Shown here in pieces: positions 35,177 through 43,761 of a stretch of 64,000 bases of DNA. The stretch spans positions 1-64,000 of the forward strand of contig CABJBM010000017.1 of NCBI GenBank assembly GCA_902363835.1. The letters are read 5' to 3'. The notes beneath the pieces were generated by a model that ran no database searches, had not been told where the DNA came from, and was given only the letters and a program-made list of their open reading frames with translations. The DNA is from Lachnospiraceae bacterium (GTDB lineage Bacteria > Bacillota > Clostridia > Lachnospirales > Lachnospiraceae). How positions within the stretch are numbered: the stretch's first letter is position 1; each line of letters begins with the position of its first letter. A program made the position numbers and the translations under genes.

Positions 35177-36238
35177 CTATTCTATAATCTTGTTATTCAT
35201 ACGGTATACGTAAACAAGAATTTCAGCGACCGTGCCGTAGTATTCCGGCGGGATCTCAGCCCCCACCTTGGTGCCGGCGTAAATTCCTCTGGCTAAGGGC
35301 TTATTTTCAAGCACATACACCCCATGTTCCTCACCTACCGCTACAATTCTGAGAGCCAGTTCATCCTGGCCTTTTGCCACAAGTACAGGCGCGCTGTCCT
35401 TTTCAATATCATACCGCAATGCCACCGCGTAATGGGTAGGATTACGCACGATCACATCTGCAGTCGGGACCGCCTGCATCATTCTGGAACGGGCACGTTC
35501 CCTCTGAATGTTACGGATCCTTCCCTTGATTTCAGGGTTTCCTTCCGTCTGCTTGTATTCTTCCTTTAATTCCTGCTTTGACATCTTGATCTGGCGTTCA
35601 AAATCCCACCACTGGTAAAAATAGTCAAATCCGGCAATCGCCAGAAATATGATGGAAACCTTTACGATCATTTCGAGAATGGCGCTCAGCACATAAACCG
35701 CTGAATCCTGAAGCTCCATGTCAATGGTCCTTGCCACCGCTCTTAAATCCCCTTTAATGATCTGGTAAAGGATCAGAATCAAAATTGTGATTTTTATCAT
35801 GCTTTTTAACAGCTCCACAAGGCTTTTGGCCGACAGGATATTCTTGATTCCCTGAAGCGGATTAAGCCGGTTAAATTTGGGAGCCATATTACTTTTGGTA
35901 AAAAGAAACCTTGTCTGAACTCCTGTGGCAACCACTGCCAGCAGGACAGAAAACAGAAGAATGGGAAGAGAAGCCTTTGCAACAGCTTCCACCGTATCCA
36001 TATATGCCTTTGTGGTATAATCGGACAGCGTCTCCACCGACGGTGCCAGGCTTATATACTTTATCATATAATTCCGCAAGGTTTTGTACATGAAAGGAAA
36101 TAACAGCTTCAGCATCATGAATATGCCAAGAAGTGAAGCAACCATTACCACATCCTTACTGACGGCAACATGGCCTTTCTTTCGTTCATCCTTCCGTTTT
36201 TTGGGTGTGGCTTTCTCGGTTTTTGAATCACCTGCCAT
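35177..36238 (-). CDS. flhB: Flagellar export switch protein FlhB
   Basis: A 353-residue FlhB with four membrane helices (about 30-215) and the cytoplasmic domain containing the self-cleavage motif NPTH at 266-269 (VIVRNPTHYAVALRY). Cleavage allows the switch from hook to filament substrates, triggered by FliK. A truncated FlhB-like protein is encoded at 7913-8260. A GC-rich 116-base spacer with hairpins separates it from fliR, whereas these genes usually lie directly together. Confidence 0.97.
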   Translation of the reverse strand: MAGDSKTEKATPKKRKDERKKGHVAVSKDVVMVASLLGIFMMLKLLFPFMYKTLRNYMIKYISLAPSVETLSDYTTKAYMDTVEAVAKASLPILLFSVLLAVVATGVQTRFLFTKSNMAPKFNRLNPLQGIKNILSAKSLVELLKSMIKITILILILYQIIKGDLRAVARTIDMELQDSAVYVLSAILEMIVKVSIIFLAIAGFDYFYQWWDFERQIKMSKQELKEEYKQTEGNPEIKGRIRNIQRERARSRMMQAVPTADVIVRNPTHYAVALRYDIEKDSAPVLVAKGQDELALRIVAVGEEHGVYVLENKPLARGIYAGTKVGAEIPPEYYGTVAEILVYVYRMNNKIIE

Positions 36239-36354
36239 TGCCGTTCATCACATCCTTTCCTCTTTTCCGGACAGGGCCCGCCCAGATTTAGAGCCTGACC
36301 CGCTTTATCGGTCACCGGGCTTCAAGGCATACCCGCAGGGTATTTGCTTAAGGC
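36239..36354 (-). other. GC-rich structured spacer between fliR and flhB
   Basis: The 116 bases hold a perfect hairpin ATACCC-TGC-GGGTAT (36343-36329), a TGACC/GGTCA pair and GGGCGGGCCC. It is GC-richer than the surrounding genes and has no convincing frame. It may be an RNA processing or regulatory element, or a dispersed repeat. Confidence 0.45.
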
Positions 36355-37116
36355 TTACATAAGCCTGATCATACTCTGGACCGTAAGAAGCATCTGGTTT
36401 ACTACATCTCCCAAATAATCTGACATGGGAGAAAACAGGAAAAGCAGCATAAGGAGCCCAATTATGAGCTTGGCCTGTATGTTCACAACAAACACGTTGA
36501 TCTGAGGAATCATTTTCATCAGGATTCCCACCGCTATTTCCGTTATAAATTCGATTGCTATAATAGGAAATGAAAACTTAATGGCCATGATTATACACTG
36601 AATGAATACTTCAATCATCGCCCATGCTACTTTTGTTCCTAAAACCACCTGCCCATATGGAACTGTCTCCGCTGATTTAATAAGCAGCTTGATGAGAGCC
36701 AGATGTCCATCCACCGCAAAGAAAAGAAGAATGAAATAGACATTCCAAAGTCCTCCGGTAACAGCGACCTGGGCATTGCTCTGAGGGTCATAAATCGTTG
36801 CCATGGACAATCCCATCTGGAAATCTATGACAGAACCTGCAAAGGTGATGACCATGAGAAACAAATCCATAACAAACCCAATGACATAGCCCATCATAAA
36901 TTCTTTTAACATCAATACTGCAAATTCTATGGAATTAACCGGTTCCGGCACCTGGGCTGATGAAAAAGAATAGATCAGGAGGGTAAATACCATGACCATT
37001 CCGCCCTTTACAACATTGGGAATATTCCTTCTTCCCAAAATCGGATTCAGCAGGATAAAGCCCGACAGCCTCATGAAAATCAGGGAAAACAGCATCATTT
37101 GTCCTATATCCGGCAT
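36355..37116 (-). CDS. fliR: Flagellar export gate protein FliR
   Basis: A 253-residue polytopic membrane protein of the FliR family, forming part of the FliPQR export channel. Six or so hydrophobic helices span the length, with family segments FSLIFMRLSGFILLNPILGRR and SMATIYDPQSNAQV. It follows fliQ closely behind GGGAAAGG. It is not fused to FlhB, as happens in some clostridia. Confidence 0.96.
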   Translation of the reverse strand: MPDIGQMMLFSLIFMRLSGFILLNPILGRRNIPNVVKGGMVMVFTLLIYSFSSAQVPEPVNSIEFAVLMLKEFMMGYVIGFVMDLFLMVITFAGSVIDFQMGLSMATIYDPQSNAQVAVTGGLWNVYFILLFFAVDGHLALIKLLIKSAETVPYGQVVLGTKVAWAMIEVFIQCIIMAIKFSFPIIAIEFITEIAVGILMKMIPQINVFVVNIQAKLIIGLLMLLFLFSPMSDYLGDVVNQMLLTVQSMIRLM

Positions 37117-37134
37117 TTAAACGTTCCTTTCCCT

Positions 37135-37395
37135 CTATCCTAACATGGTGCTGAAAATATGTATGGTAAAATCGCATAGAGTATCCATCATATTGCTCCC
37201 CATTATCAAAAGGATCAGCCCTATGACAATCAGTTTTGGAACAAAGGTAATGGTCTGCTCATGTATCTGTGTGGCGGCCTGCAGGATAGAAATAATAACA
37301 CCGATTATCATACTCACCACCAGCACCGGACCAGCCAGCTTCACTGCCAGCCCAAACATTTCATACATCAAACTGCTAAGCGCAACTTCCGTCAT
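37135..37395 (-). CDS. fliQ: Flagellar export gate protein FliQ
   Basis: An 86-residue two-helix membrane protein, the standard FliQ size. The first helix (MFGLAVKLAGPVLVVSMIIG) and the conserved ATQIHEQTITFVPKL turn are clear. FliQ packs around FliP and FliR in the export channel. It is encoded between fliP and fliR in canonical order, behind GGGAGG. Confidence 0.96.
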   Translation of the reverse strand: MTEVALSSLMYEMFGLAVKLAGPVLVVSMIIGVIISILQAATQIHEQTITFVPKLIVIGLILLIMGSNMMDTLCDFTIHIFSTMLG

Positions 37396-37409
37396 ATCCT
37401 ATCCTCCCG

Positions 37410-38072
37410 TCAGTAATGAAAACTCTTAACCAGACTTGTGAACAAAAGCTCCCAGCCATTTACTGTTACAAATAAAAGCAATTTAAACGGAAGGGAAATC
37501 ATAGCCGGAGGAAGCATGACCATACCCATGGACATCAGGGTACTTGATACAACAATATCCACCAGCATAAATGGCAGAAAGATCATAAAACCGGCCGTAA
37601 ATGCTCTTTTTAACTCGGAGGTCATAAATGACGGAATTACCACTGTCATTGGAAGGTCCTCGATGTTTTCCGGCATATCCGTATTTGACATGTCAACAAA
37701 AAGATTCAGGGTCGTCTTTTCTGTCTGCTTCAGCATAAATCTCTTCATGGGAACCTGAGCCCGTTTCAAGGCCTCTCCCTGGCTGATTTCCTCCTTAATA
37801 TACGGCTGGTAAGCGTTGGTATTCACATCCTTTATTACAGGATCCATAATAAATAAGGTCAAAAACAGTGCAATTCCTACGAGCACCATATTGGGAGGAG
37901 TCTGCTGGATTCCCAAAGCATTTCTGGTAAACGACAAGATAATGACAATCCTGGTAAAGGATGTCATCATCACTAATATAGAAGGCAGCAATGAAATGAT
38001 GGTCAGAATGAGAAAAAGCTCCAGGGTTGGCACCCTTCCTCCGTTTATATTAACCAAGGCATCTGTATTCAT
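37410..38072 (-). CDS. fliP: Flagellar export gate protein FliP
   Basis: About 220 residues. It has the family segments MMTSFTRIVIILSFTRNALG and MMVLPP-like GMVMLPPAMISLPFKLLLF. It lacks the cleavable signal peptide of proteobacterial FliP, as in Bacillus. FliP forms the core pentamer of the export channel. The start is the ATG at 38072 with AGGAGG 6 bases before; a GTG at 38087 sits inside that site and overlaps fliO. Confidence 0.96.
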   Translation of the reverse strand: MNTDALVNINGGRVPTLELFLILTIISLLPSILVMMTSFTRIVIILSFTRNALGIQQTPPNMVLVGIALFLTLFIMDPVIKDVNTNAYQPYIKEEISQGEALKRAQVPMKRFMLKQTEKTTLNLFVDMSNTDMPENIEDLPMTVVIPSFMTSELKRAFTAGFMIFLPFMLVDIVVSSTLMSMGMVMLPPAMISLPFKLLLFVTVNGWELLFTSLVKSFHY

Positions 38073-38083
38073 TCCATTCCTCC

Positions 38084-38440
38084 TCACACATCTTTCTTGT
38101 GTCTGTCTGTGTATTTCTTTAATATGTTTTTAAAATTCTCGTATCCATCTGCTCCAAAAGAAGGAGGCGCAGCTGTTTCTTTGGGAACTTCCTCTTCAGA
38201 AAGCTCCGCAAGCAGAGTAATTTGAGAAGAGGCAATACCAATCAGATAATAGCGGCTTCCAGCGCGGATAACCGCCACTGCTTTATCCTGTCCAAGGGGA
38301 AGCCTGTCCAGCATCTGCATACAGGTCCCACCCCGCTTCATTCCGATCCCATTTCCAAGGCTTTTTGTAAATAAATGACTCAGATATAGAATCAAAACGG
38401 TAAGAATCAGCACCGATGCCAGACTAATGATACTGCTCAA
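38084..38440 (-). CDS. fliO: Flagellar biosynthesis protein FliO/FliZ
   Basis: A 118-residue protein with one N-terminal membrane helix (SLASVLILTVLILYL) and a small cytoplasmic domain containing MLDRLPLGQDKAVAVI, typical of FliO (called FliZ in Bacillus). It helps assemble the FliP ring. The start is a TTG at 38440 after GAGAGGAAG. It lies between fliY and fliP in the usual order. Confidence 0.88.
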   Translation of the reverse strand: MSSIISLASVLILTVLILYLSHLFTKSLGNGIGMKRGGTCMQMLDRLPLGQDKAVAVIRAGSRYYLIGIASSQITLLAELSEEEVPKETAAPPSFGADGYENFKNILKKYTDRHKKDV

Positions 38441-38457
38441 ATACAGCCACTTCCTCT

Positions 38458-39819
38458 CTACTCTGCGTTCTTCTTCGTAATTTCTGTAATACGAATACCG
38501 AAATTATCATCAACGACAACCACATCACCTTTCGCAATACACCGGCCATTTACATATAAATCCACCTGATCGCCGGCCAGCTTATCCAGAATCACCAAAG
38601 AACCCTTGGTAAATTCAAGAATTTCCTTTACCAGCTTTCTGGTTCTGCCGATCTCAACAGATACCTCAAGAGGTACACCCATGATTAATTCCCGGTTTTC
38701 CTCCTGCTCTTCATAGCTTACATCGCCTTCCCGCAGGTTGTTCTGGGGAATCGGCTTAACATTAATGGTCTTGGGTTCCTGAACTTCTTTCTTTTGAGCA
38801 CTTTGCTGTCCATTGTTCTGCAGCTGCAGGATCATCTGCTGCATCTGCTGCATCATTTGCTGCTGCATCTGCATCTGCTGCATCATCTGCTGCATTGCCA
38901 TCTGGTCGGTTTCAGACATATGACCAGTGGGCGCCAAAGCCGGAGCCGGCTTCTGTTCTGCTTTCGGAGGCTCTGGAGCCATGCTGCCTGCCAAAAGCTT
39001 CTCGATCTCCTCCTGGGACAGAATACCACCTGTGGGCCGGGCCGGTTCCGGAGCTTTTTGAGGCTCTGGGGCCGGTTGTGTCTGTGCGCTGCCCGCTATC
39101 AGCCTTTCGATCTCCTCCTGAGACAGAATTCCTCCCCCTGACATGGAAGGGGCCGGGGCCGGCACTGGAGCCGGGACCGGTGTCGGCATTGGGGCTGGTT
39201 CCGGAATGGAATCCTGAACCTCGTTCTCCTGAGGGAAAAATCCTCCAACCAATTCCTTTGCAAGGCTTGGAGGCATTACATTAATAAACTCACTTTCCAG
39301 CTGATCCGCAATCTTTAATGTGAACCCCACGACTACCATAAGTTTTTCATTATGGTAATATTTATTTTTGAAATCATCAATATCCCCAACCTCAAAGGAA
39401 GTAGGAGTTGAAATATTAACGGTCTTACTCAGGAATTCAGACAGAGCCGTTGCAGATGAGCCCATCATCTGATTCATGACCTCACAAATCGCACTGATAT
39501 TCAGTTCATTCAGCTCGAACTCTTCCTCCGGGGTTTCCATCCCCATCAGCATATCTACAATTACTTTTACATCATGTCTCTTTAAAAGCATGAGATTACT
39601 TCCGCTAAGTCCTTCTATATAAGTAATCTCCACTCCTATTGCCGGTTCCAGATTTGAAATTTCAAATTCATCTTTTGATAAAACTTTAACCACCGGTGTG
39701 GTAATATCAACTCTGGAATTGAGCATGGTAGATACTGCAGTGGCTGAGGCTCCCAGGCTTATATTCAGTATTTCACCTATGGCATCAATCTCAAATGCGC
39801 TAAAATTCTTCGAATCCAT
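38458..39819 (-). CDS. fliY: Motor switch protein and CheY-P phosphatase FliY, with internal tandem LSQEEIE motifs
   Basis: A 453-residue FliY. The CheC-type half (1-200) has two complete phosphatase sites: D12/E16/N19/P42 and S109/E113/N116/P139. The C-terminal FliN domain (370-453) forms part of the C-ring. Usually FliY begins with a CheY-binding LSQDEIDALL-type peptide; here the N-terminus lacks it. Instead two copies, GGILSQEEIERLIAGS (229-244) and GGILSQEEIEKLLAGS (264-279), sit in a Pro/Ala-rich linker. A Gln/Met-rich stretch (306-330) follows. These FliM-like peptides suggest two flexible CheY-P docking sites. Confidence 0.93.
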   Translation of the reverse strand: MDSKNFSAFEIDAIGEILNISLGASATAVSTMLNSRVDITTPVVKVLSKDEFEISNLEPAIGVEITYIEGLSGSNLMLLKRHDVKVIVDMLMGMETPEEEFELNELNISAICEVMNQMMGSSATALSEFLSKTVNISTPTSFEVGDIDDFKNKYYHNEKLMVVVGFTLKIADQLESEFINVMPPSLAKELVGGFFPQENEVQDSIPEPAPMPTPVPAPVPAPAPSMSGGGILSQEEIERLIAGSAQTQPAPEPQKAPEPARPTGGILSQEEIEKLLAGSMAPEPPKAEQKPAPALAPTGHMSETDQMAMQQMMQQMQMQQQMMQQMQQMILQLQNNGQQSAQKKEVQEPKTINVKPIPQNNLREGDVSYEEQEENRELIMGVPLEVSVEIGRTRKLVKEILEFTKGSLVILDKLAGDQVDLYVNGRCIAKGDVVVVDDNFGIRITEITKKNAE

Positions 39820-39869
39820 ACAACTCTTCTCCCTCTATACTCATTTAGCCCTCTATGCCATATCGCGCC

Positions 39870-40316
39870 TTATTTCCCGATTTCCAATGCCTTGGAAGCC
39901 ATCATCTTTATCGCATTAAATGCAGTTATGTTGGCTTCATAAGACCTGGTTGCGGACATACTGTCCACAGTCTCCTTAATCAGATCCACATTGGGCATCT
40001 GCACATAGCCATTTTCATCTGCATCCGGATGTTCCGGGCTGTAGACGGACTTGAAGGGACTGGCATCTTCCACGACCTGTGAAACCCTGACGCCCCCGTT
40101 ACTTTGCTGCCGGCCTAAACCAGCCGCATTCATCAGGACCCTCCGGAAATTATTTTCACTTCTGGCTTCAAGAACTACCATCTTTCTCCGGTAAGGGCCA
40201 CCGGCTTCTGTCCTTGTAGTATCAATATTTGCAATGTTCTCCGATGCAATGTCCAGCCGAAGACGCTGTGCTGTCATTGCCGACGCACTGATGTTCATAG
40301 AACTTAAGAACGACAT
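39870..40316 (-). CDS. flgC: Proximal rod protein FlgC, at a displaced position
   Basis: A 148-residue FlgC, matching the family over its whole length: MNISASAMTAQRLRLDIASE near the start, GGPYRRKMVVLEA, and the C-terminal NVDLIKETVDSMSATRSYEANI. FlgC forms part of the rod. Normally it lies between flgB and fliE; here flgB-fliE are about 13 kb away (52988-53697) and flgC sits between cheY and fliY. No second flgC is present in the window. The start follows AGGAGGG, so it looks functional. Confidence 0.95.
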   Translation of the reverse strand: MSFLSSMNISASAMTAQRLRLDIASENIANIDTTRTEAGGPYRRKMVVLEARSENNFRRVLMNAAGLGRQQSNGGVRVSQVVEDASPFKSVYSPEHPDADENGYVQMPNVDLIKETVDSMSATRSYEANITAFNAIKMMASKALEIGK

Positions 40317-40340
40317 ATGTACCCTCCTCTAGCGTAAGAT

Positions 40341-40700
40341 CTAGCCGATGATACCTGTGACTGTTTTCAGTATACGGTCTGGCTTAAAAGGCTTCACAAT
40401 AAAGTCTTTTGCGCCGGATTTGATTGCTTCGATTACCATGCTCTCCTGTCCCATAGCAGAGCACATAACAACTGCTGCATTGGGTGATTTTGCCCTGATT
40501 AACTTTAAAGCTTCCAGCCCATCCATATTCGGCATGGTGATGTCCATGATCACAAGGTCCGGATTGATTTCAGAAAACATCTGTACTGCCTGTGCCCCAT
40601 CGGAAGCCTCGTACAGATCGGTATACCCGTTCTTTGTCAGGGTATCCTTAATCATCATTCTCATAAACGCCGCATCATCTACTAATAATATTTTCGCCAT
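40341..40700 (-). CDS. cheY: Chemotaxis response regulator CheY
   Basis: A 119-residue receiver with the acidic pair in LLVDDAAFMR, the phosphoacceptor aspartate D53 region (VIMDITMPNMDG) and the lysine in IVKPFKPD. In its phosphorylated form it binds FliM and FliY and changes motor rotation. The position in the switch operon beside fliM and fliY marks it as the main motor regulator, unlike the CheY-like protein next to fapA. Confidence 0.95.
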   Translation of the reverse strand: MAKILLVDDAAFMRMMIKDTLTKNGYTDLYEASDGAQAVQMFSEINPDLVIMDITMPNMDGLEALKLIRAKSPNAAVVMCSAMGQESMVIEAIKSGAKDFIVKPFKPDRILKTVTGIIG

Positions 40701-40749
40701 TTCTTTGCATCTCCTTTTATTATCCTTAATTCTTTATGTAATCCCTGAC

Positions 40750-41778
40750 TCAGTTTTCACCGGTCTGGTAATTTCCTTTTTCAACATTTTCAACATGGTC
40801 CTCGATCCGAACCGCCACGTTCCGTTTATGGACACCCAACTGGCCTCTGAACCATGGCTGGCCTTCCACATACAGCTGTACGTTCGAATCCTTTGGAGTG
40901 CCTAAATTAACGACATCTCCCACATGAAGATTGTATACATCATCAAGGGTAATCACCGCTTCTCCTACCTGAGCACGAACCTGCAGGTCAGAAGCCTTAA
41001 TGCTGTTCATGATTTCCTGCTTATTGTCCTGGCTGTTGGCCTCATCCCCCATGGCGCTGTGCTTCCGTTTATCCATGATGTCAAAAATATTCATGAGTAA
41101 ATTTCCCGGAATGCATACATTAAGTCTTCCTGAACACTCTTTCATATCCACATCAATCACCACGATCACAATGGTTTCATCCACGCCGATTTCCTGAAAC
41201 ATACTTGGATTTTCTTCCAGTCTGTCCAGTTCAAAATTCAGATTGATATAGCTGGACCACGAATCCTTTAACGCACCAATAATATATTGGATCACTCTCC
41301 GGTACAATACGATCTCAATTTCCGTATAAGTATAAGATGCGTCAACAGTAATATCATCTCCCACGCCTCCAAGCATCCGGTCAATAAGGCTTAACATCAG
41401 TGTCATACTGACGTTGATCAAAAGCGGAGGATTCTTGGAACTGTCCGGCAGCGTTACATTGACAAGGGTGAGAACATCATTGTCACTAAGAGCATTGCCG
41501 AATTCATAATATCTTTGTTCCTCCACAGTAACCACTGACAATTCGCTGGATGTGCGGAATAAACTATTGATCTGGGAGCCTGCAATTCTGGAATAATTAT
41601 CAAAAATGCTTTTTAATATTTTAAGTTTATCTTTTGTAAACTTTTTCGGACTGTAAAAATCATACTTCCTGTATTTTATTTCGCTTTCTTTCTTTTCAAT
41701 GTCTTCAATAGGCTCATCTGTTCCCTGGAGAGAATTGAGCAGCGCGTCAATCTGACTTTGAGATAATATTTCAGCCAT
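40750..41778 (-). CDS. fliM: Motor switch protein FliM
   Basis: About 342 residues: N-terminal CheY-P-binding peptide MAEILSQSQIDALLNSL, CheC-like middle domain (about 45-225) and FliN-like C-terminal domain (250-330). FliM links FliG to FliY in the C-ring. The start is the ATG at 41778 after CGGGAG; the frame extends upstream to a GTG. The gene follows motB directly with no fliL between, which is unusual. Confidence 0.96.
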   Translation of the reverse strand: MAEILSQSQIDALLNSLQGTDEPIEDIEKKESEIKYRKYDFYSPKKFTKDKLKILKSIFDNYSRIAGSQINSLFRTSSELSVVTVEEQRYYEFGNALSDNDVLTLVNVTLPDSSKNPPLLINVSMTLMLSLIDRMLGGVGDDITVDASYTYTEIEIVLYRRVIQYIIGALKDSWSSYINLNFELDRLEENPSMFQEIGVDETIVIVVIDVDMKECSGRLNVCIPGNLLMNIFDIMDKRKHSAMGDEANSQDNKQEIMNSIKASDLQVRAQVGEAVITLDDVYNLHVGDVVNLGTPKDSNVQLYVEGQPWFRGQLGVHKRNVAVRIEDHVENVEKGNYQTGEN

Positions 41779-41800
41779 CTGTTTCACTCCCGCTAATTAT

Positions 41801-42589
41801 TTAATTGCCTGTTTCTTCCCGATTGTTATAATACACCTGGTTGTAGTATTCCTCCAGGGATTTCTCTACCGTATCATTCTTGGTTATCAGGATTTCCACA
41901 CGGCGGTTTTGGGCCCGTCCTTCTTCCGTACCAAACTGGGCAATCGGACGGAACTGTCCAAAGCTTATGCCCACCAGCTTTTCCGGGGAAACTGCATTCT
42001 TGATTTGGAGATAGATAATAACTTCCGCGGAACGCTGTGCAGACAGCATTCTGTCATTACGAATATTATTAGGCCTTTCCGGGCTGCCCTGGGATGTATG
42101 CCCTAATACCTGAACCTCTTTTATTGAATTATTTGCCTGTGACATGGCAGCGGCAAATTGATCAAGAACATCCTTTCCCTCCTGCCGCAAAACCGAACTG
42201 TCTCCATCGAAAAACACTTTATCACGAAATGAAATGAATGTGAAGCCATCCCCCTGGGTAATTTCTACAGAATCCTGCATATTTCGATCCTCAACAACCT
42301 TTTTCAAAACCAGATACAGTTCATTAAAATCTGTTACTCCACCCCCGTCAGTGGGAACATTACCAGTCAATTGCCCGTCGCCTTCCGTTACCTTGGCATC
42401 CAGAACGACCTGATCCGATCCTTCCAGAGCGCTGGGATTAAAGCTTTGCACCAGCAGCCTCCATTTGGTCTGGTCAACGGAGGACATAGAATACAGAAGG
42501 ACAAAAAAGCACAGCAACAATGTAACCATGTCTCCATATGTATCCATCCAGCTTCCAAGCTCTTCCGGCTTCTTATCTTTCTTTATCAT
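41801..42589 (-). CDS. motB: Flagellar stator protein MotB
   Basis: A 262-residue stator subunit with a single N-terminal membrane helix (VTLLLCFFVLLYSM) preceded by the ion-binding aspartate D20 (TYGDMVT) and a C-terminal OmpA-like peptidoglycan-binding domain (about 125-245, with NNIRNDRMLSAQRSAEVI). It anchors MotA to the wall. Coupling ion (proton or sodium) cannot be decided here. Confidence 0.95.
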   Translation of the reverse strand: MIKKDKKPEELGSWMDTYGDMVTLLLCFFVLLYSMSSVDQTKWRLLVQSFNPSALEGSDQVVLDAKVTEGDGQLTGNVPTDGGGVTDFNELYLVLKKVVEDRNMQDSVEITQGDGFTFISFRDKVFFDGDSSVLRQEGKDVLDQFAAAMSQANNSIKEVQVLGHTSQGSPERPNNIRNDRMLSAQRSAEVIIYLQIKNAVSPEKLVGISFGQFRPIAQFGTEEGRAQNRRVEILITKNDTVEKSLEEYYNQVYYNNREETGN

Positions 42590-42639
42590 ATAACCACCTG
42601 TTTCCCTGTTTTAAGTAACTGCCCTTGATCCAGAAGAGC

Positions 42640-43455
42640 TTATGATGGCGAAGCGTCTTCTTTTCCGACACTGCCGGCTTTTTTCTTCATAATCTTATTC
42701 TGTTGCCCCTGGGACAGATAAGACAATAGCTTTTCTTCCAGATATTTGGGATTATCTCCTGCCTGGATGGACAGTACTCCTTCAATGATGATTTGTTTAT
42801 ACAACATTTCCTCATCATTTCGGATACGAAGCTTTTTTGCCATGGGGCCGAACAGCAAATGGGCTAAAACACAGCCATAAAATGTGGTAATCAGGGCAAC
42901 CGACATGTCGGCTCCCAGACTGTTTGCGCCTCCCCCATCCATATTCATACTTTTCAACATATTAACAAGTCCCACTAAAGTACCGATCATACCAAAAGCC
43001 GGAGCCACTGAGGTTCCTTTTTCATACATGCTGACATCCTGATCATGGCGCTCAGACATGGCCGCCACCTCACTCTCCAGCATTTCCCTGATCTTTTCCG
43101 CATCCATTGCATCCACGATCAGCATAACACTTTGCTTAAGAAAGGGGTCTTTAATTCCGTTCGCCTGTTCCTCTAAGACTAAAAGTCCTTTTTTTCTGGC
43201 TGTTTTAGCCATGTCCACCAAGGTATCAATGACCTTTTCCGCATTGTATCTTTGGGGACTGAGCATGATTCCAATATGTTTTGGAACCTGTGCAAGAACT
43301 TTAAATGGGTAACTGGCGATCAAAGCTGCCATAGTACCTCCAACAACGATGATAACACTGGGTATGTCAACGAAATTTCCGATTTTCTGCAACCCGATTC
43401 CATAAATAATCAAAACAGTTCCCAATACCCAGCCGACAATCAACGATACATCCAT
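42640..43455 (-). CDS. motA: Flagellar stator protein MotA
   Basis: A 271-residue four-helix membrane protein of the MotA/ExbB family. The first helices (SLIVGWVLGTVLIIYGIG and PSVIIVVGGTMAALIA), the cytoplasmic loop and the later helices (APAFGMIGTLVGLVNML) are as expected. With MotB it forms the ion-driven stator. It lies between flbD and motB, as in many clostridia. The start follows GGGAGG. Confidence 0.95.
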   Translation of the reverse strand: MDVSLIVGWVLGTVLIIYGIGLQKIGNFVDIPSVIIVVGGTMAALIASYPFKVLAQVPKHIGIMLSPQRYNAEKVIDTLVDMAKTARKKGLLVLEEQANGIKDPFLKQSVMLIVDAMDAEKIREMLESEVAAMSERHDQDVSMYEKGTSVAPAFGMIGTLVGLVNMLKSMNMDGGGANSLGADMSVALITTFYGCVLAHLLFGPMAKKLRIRNDEEMLYKQIIIEGVLSIQAGDNPKYLEEKLLSYLSQGQQNKIMKKKAGSVGKEDASPS

Positions 43456-43488
43456 GAATAACCTCCCATAGCCCAGGTAATGCCTGGA

Positions 43489-43692
43489 TTAAACTTTCAT
43501 TCTCTGCGCACATGCATATATTCGGGCATTATACTCAATCACTCGGTTGATGATCTCATCTACACTTTCTTTTACCACATAGTGCTTTCCGCTGACCAAT
43601 ATTATATTTGATTCCGGGATGGTTTCAACCCTTTCAATTTGTCCGCAGTTTATTACAAACTCCTCGTCATTCAGTCTTGTAAGACGAATCAT
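43489..43692 (-). CDS. flbD: FlbD family protein
   Basis: A 67-residue protein of the small FlbD family (called SwrD in B. subtilis), which in Bacillus raises stator power. The sequence MIRLTRLNDEEFVINCGQIE is typical of the family start, and the position between flgE and motA is conserved. It is not the unrelated NtrC-type FlbD of Caulobacter. A strong hairpin precedes it. Confidence 0.92.
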   Translation of the reverse strand: MIRLTRLNDEEFVINCGQIERVETIPESNIILVSGKHYVVKESVDEIINRVIEYNARIYACAQRMKV

Positions 43693-43716
43693 AGTTTTCT
43701 ATCACTCCTTAAGTCT

Positions 43717-43739
43717 GGGGAGGCGGCAGAAGCCTCCCC
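43717..43739 (-). promoter_or_regulatory. GC-rich hairpin between flgE and flbD
   Basis: GGGGAGGC and GCCTCCCC form a perfect 8-bp stem around a 7-base loop, just after the flgE stop codon. There is no T-tract, so it is more likely to protect the flgE mRNA 3' end or cause partial termination than to end the operon. Confidence 0.55.
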
Positions 43740-43761
43740 GAATCAATGTAAAAGCATATTA

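Noticed and set aside
38800..38900. Short CAT/CTG-type repeats as a CRISPR or microsatellite locus
   Set aside because: They are codon repeats for a Gln/Met-rich stretch inside FliY; no spacer structure.
38794..39284. Plus-strand frames rich in Leu/His/Pro opposite fliY
   Set aside because: They are the complement of the Gln/Met-rich and Pro/Ala-rich linker of FliY.
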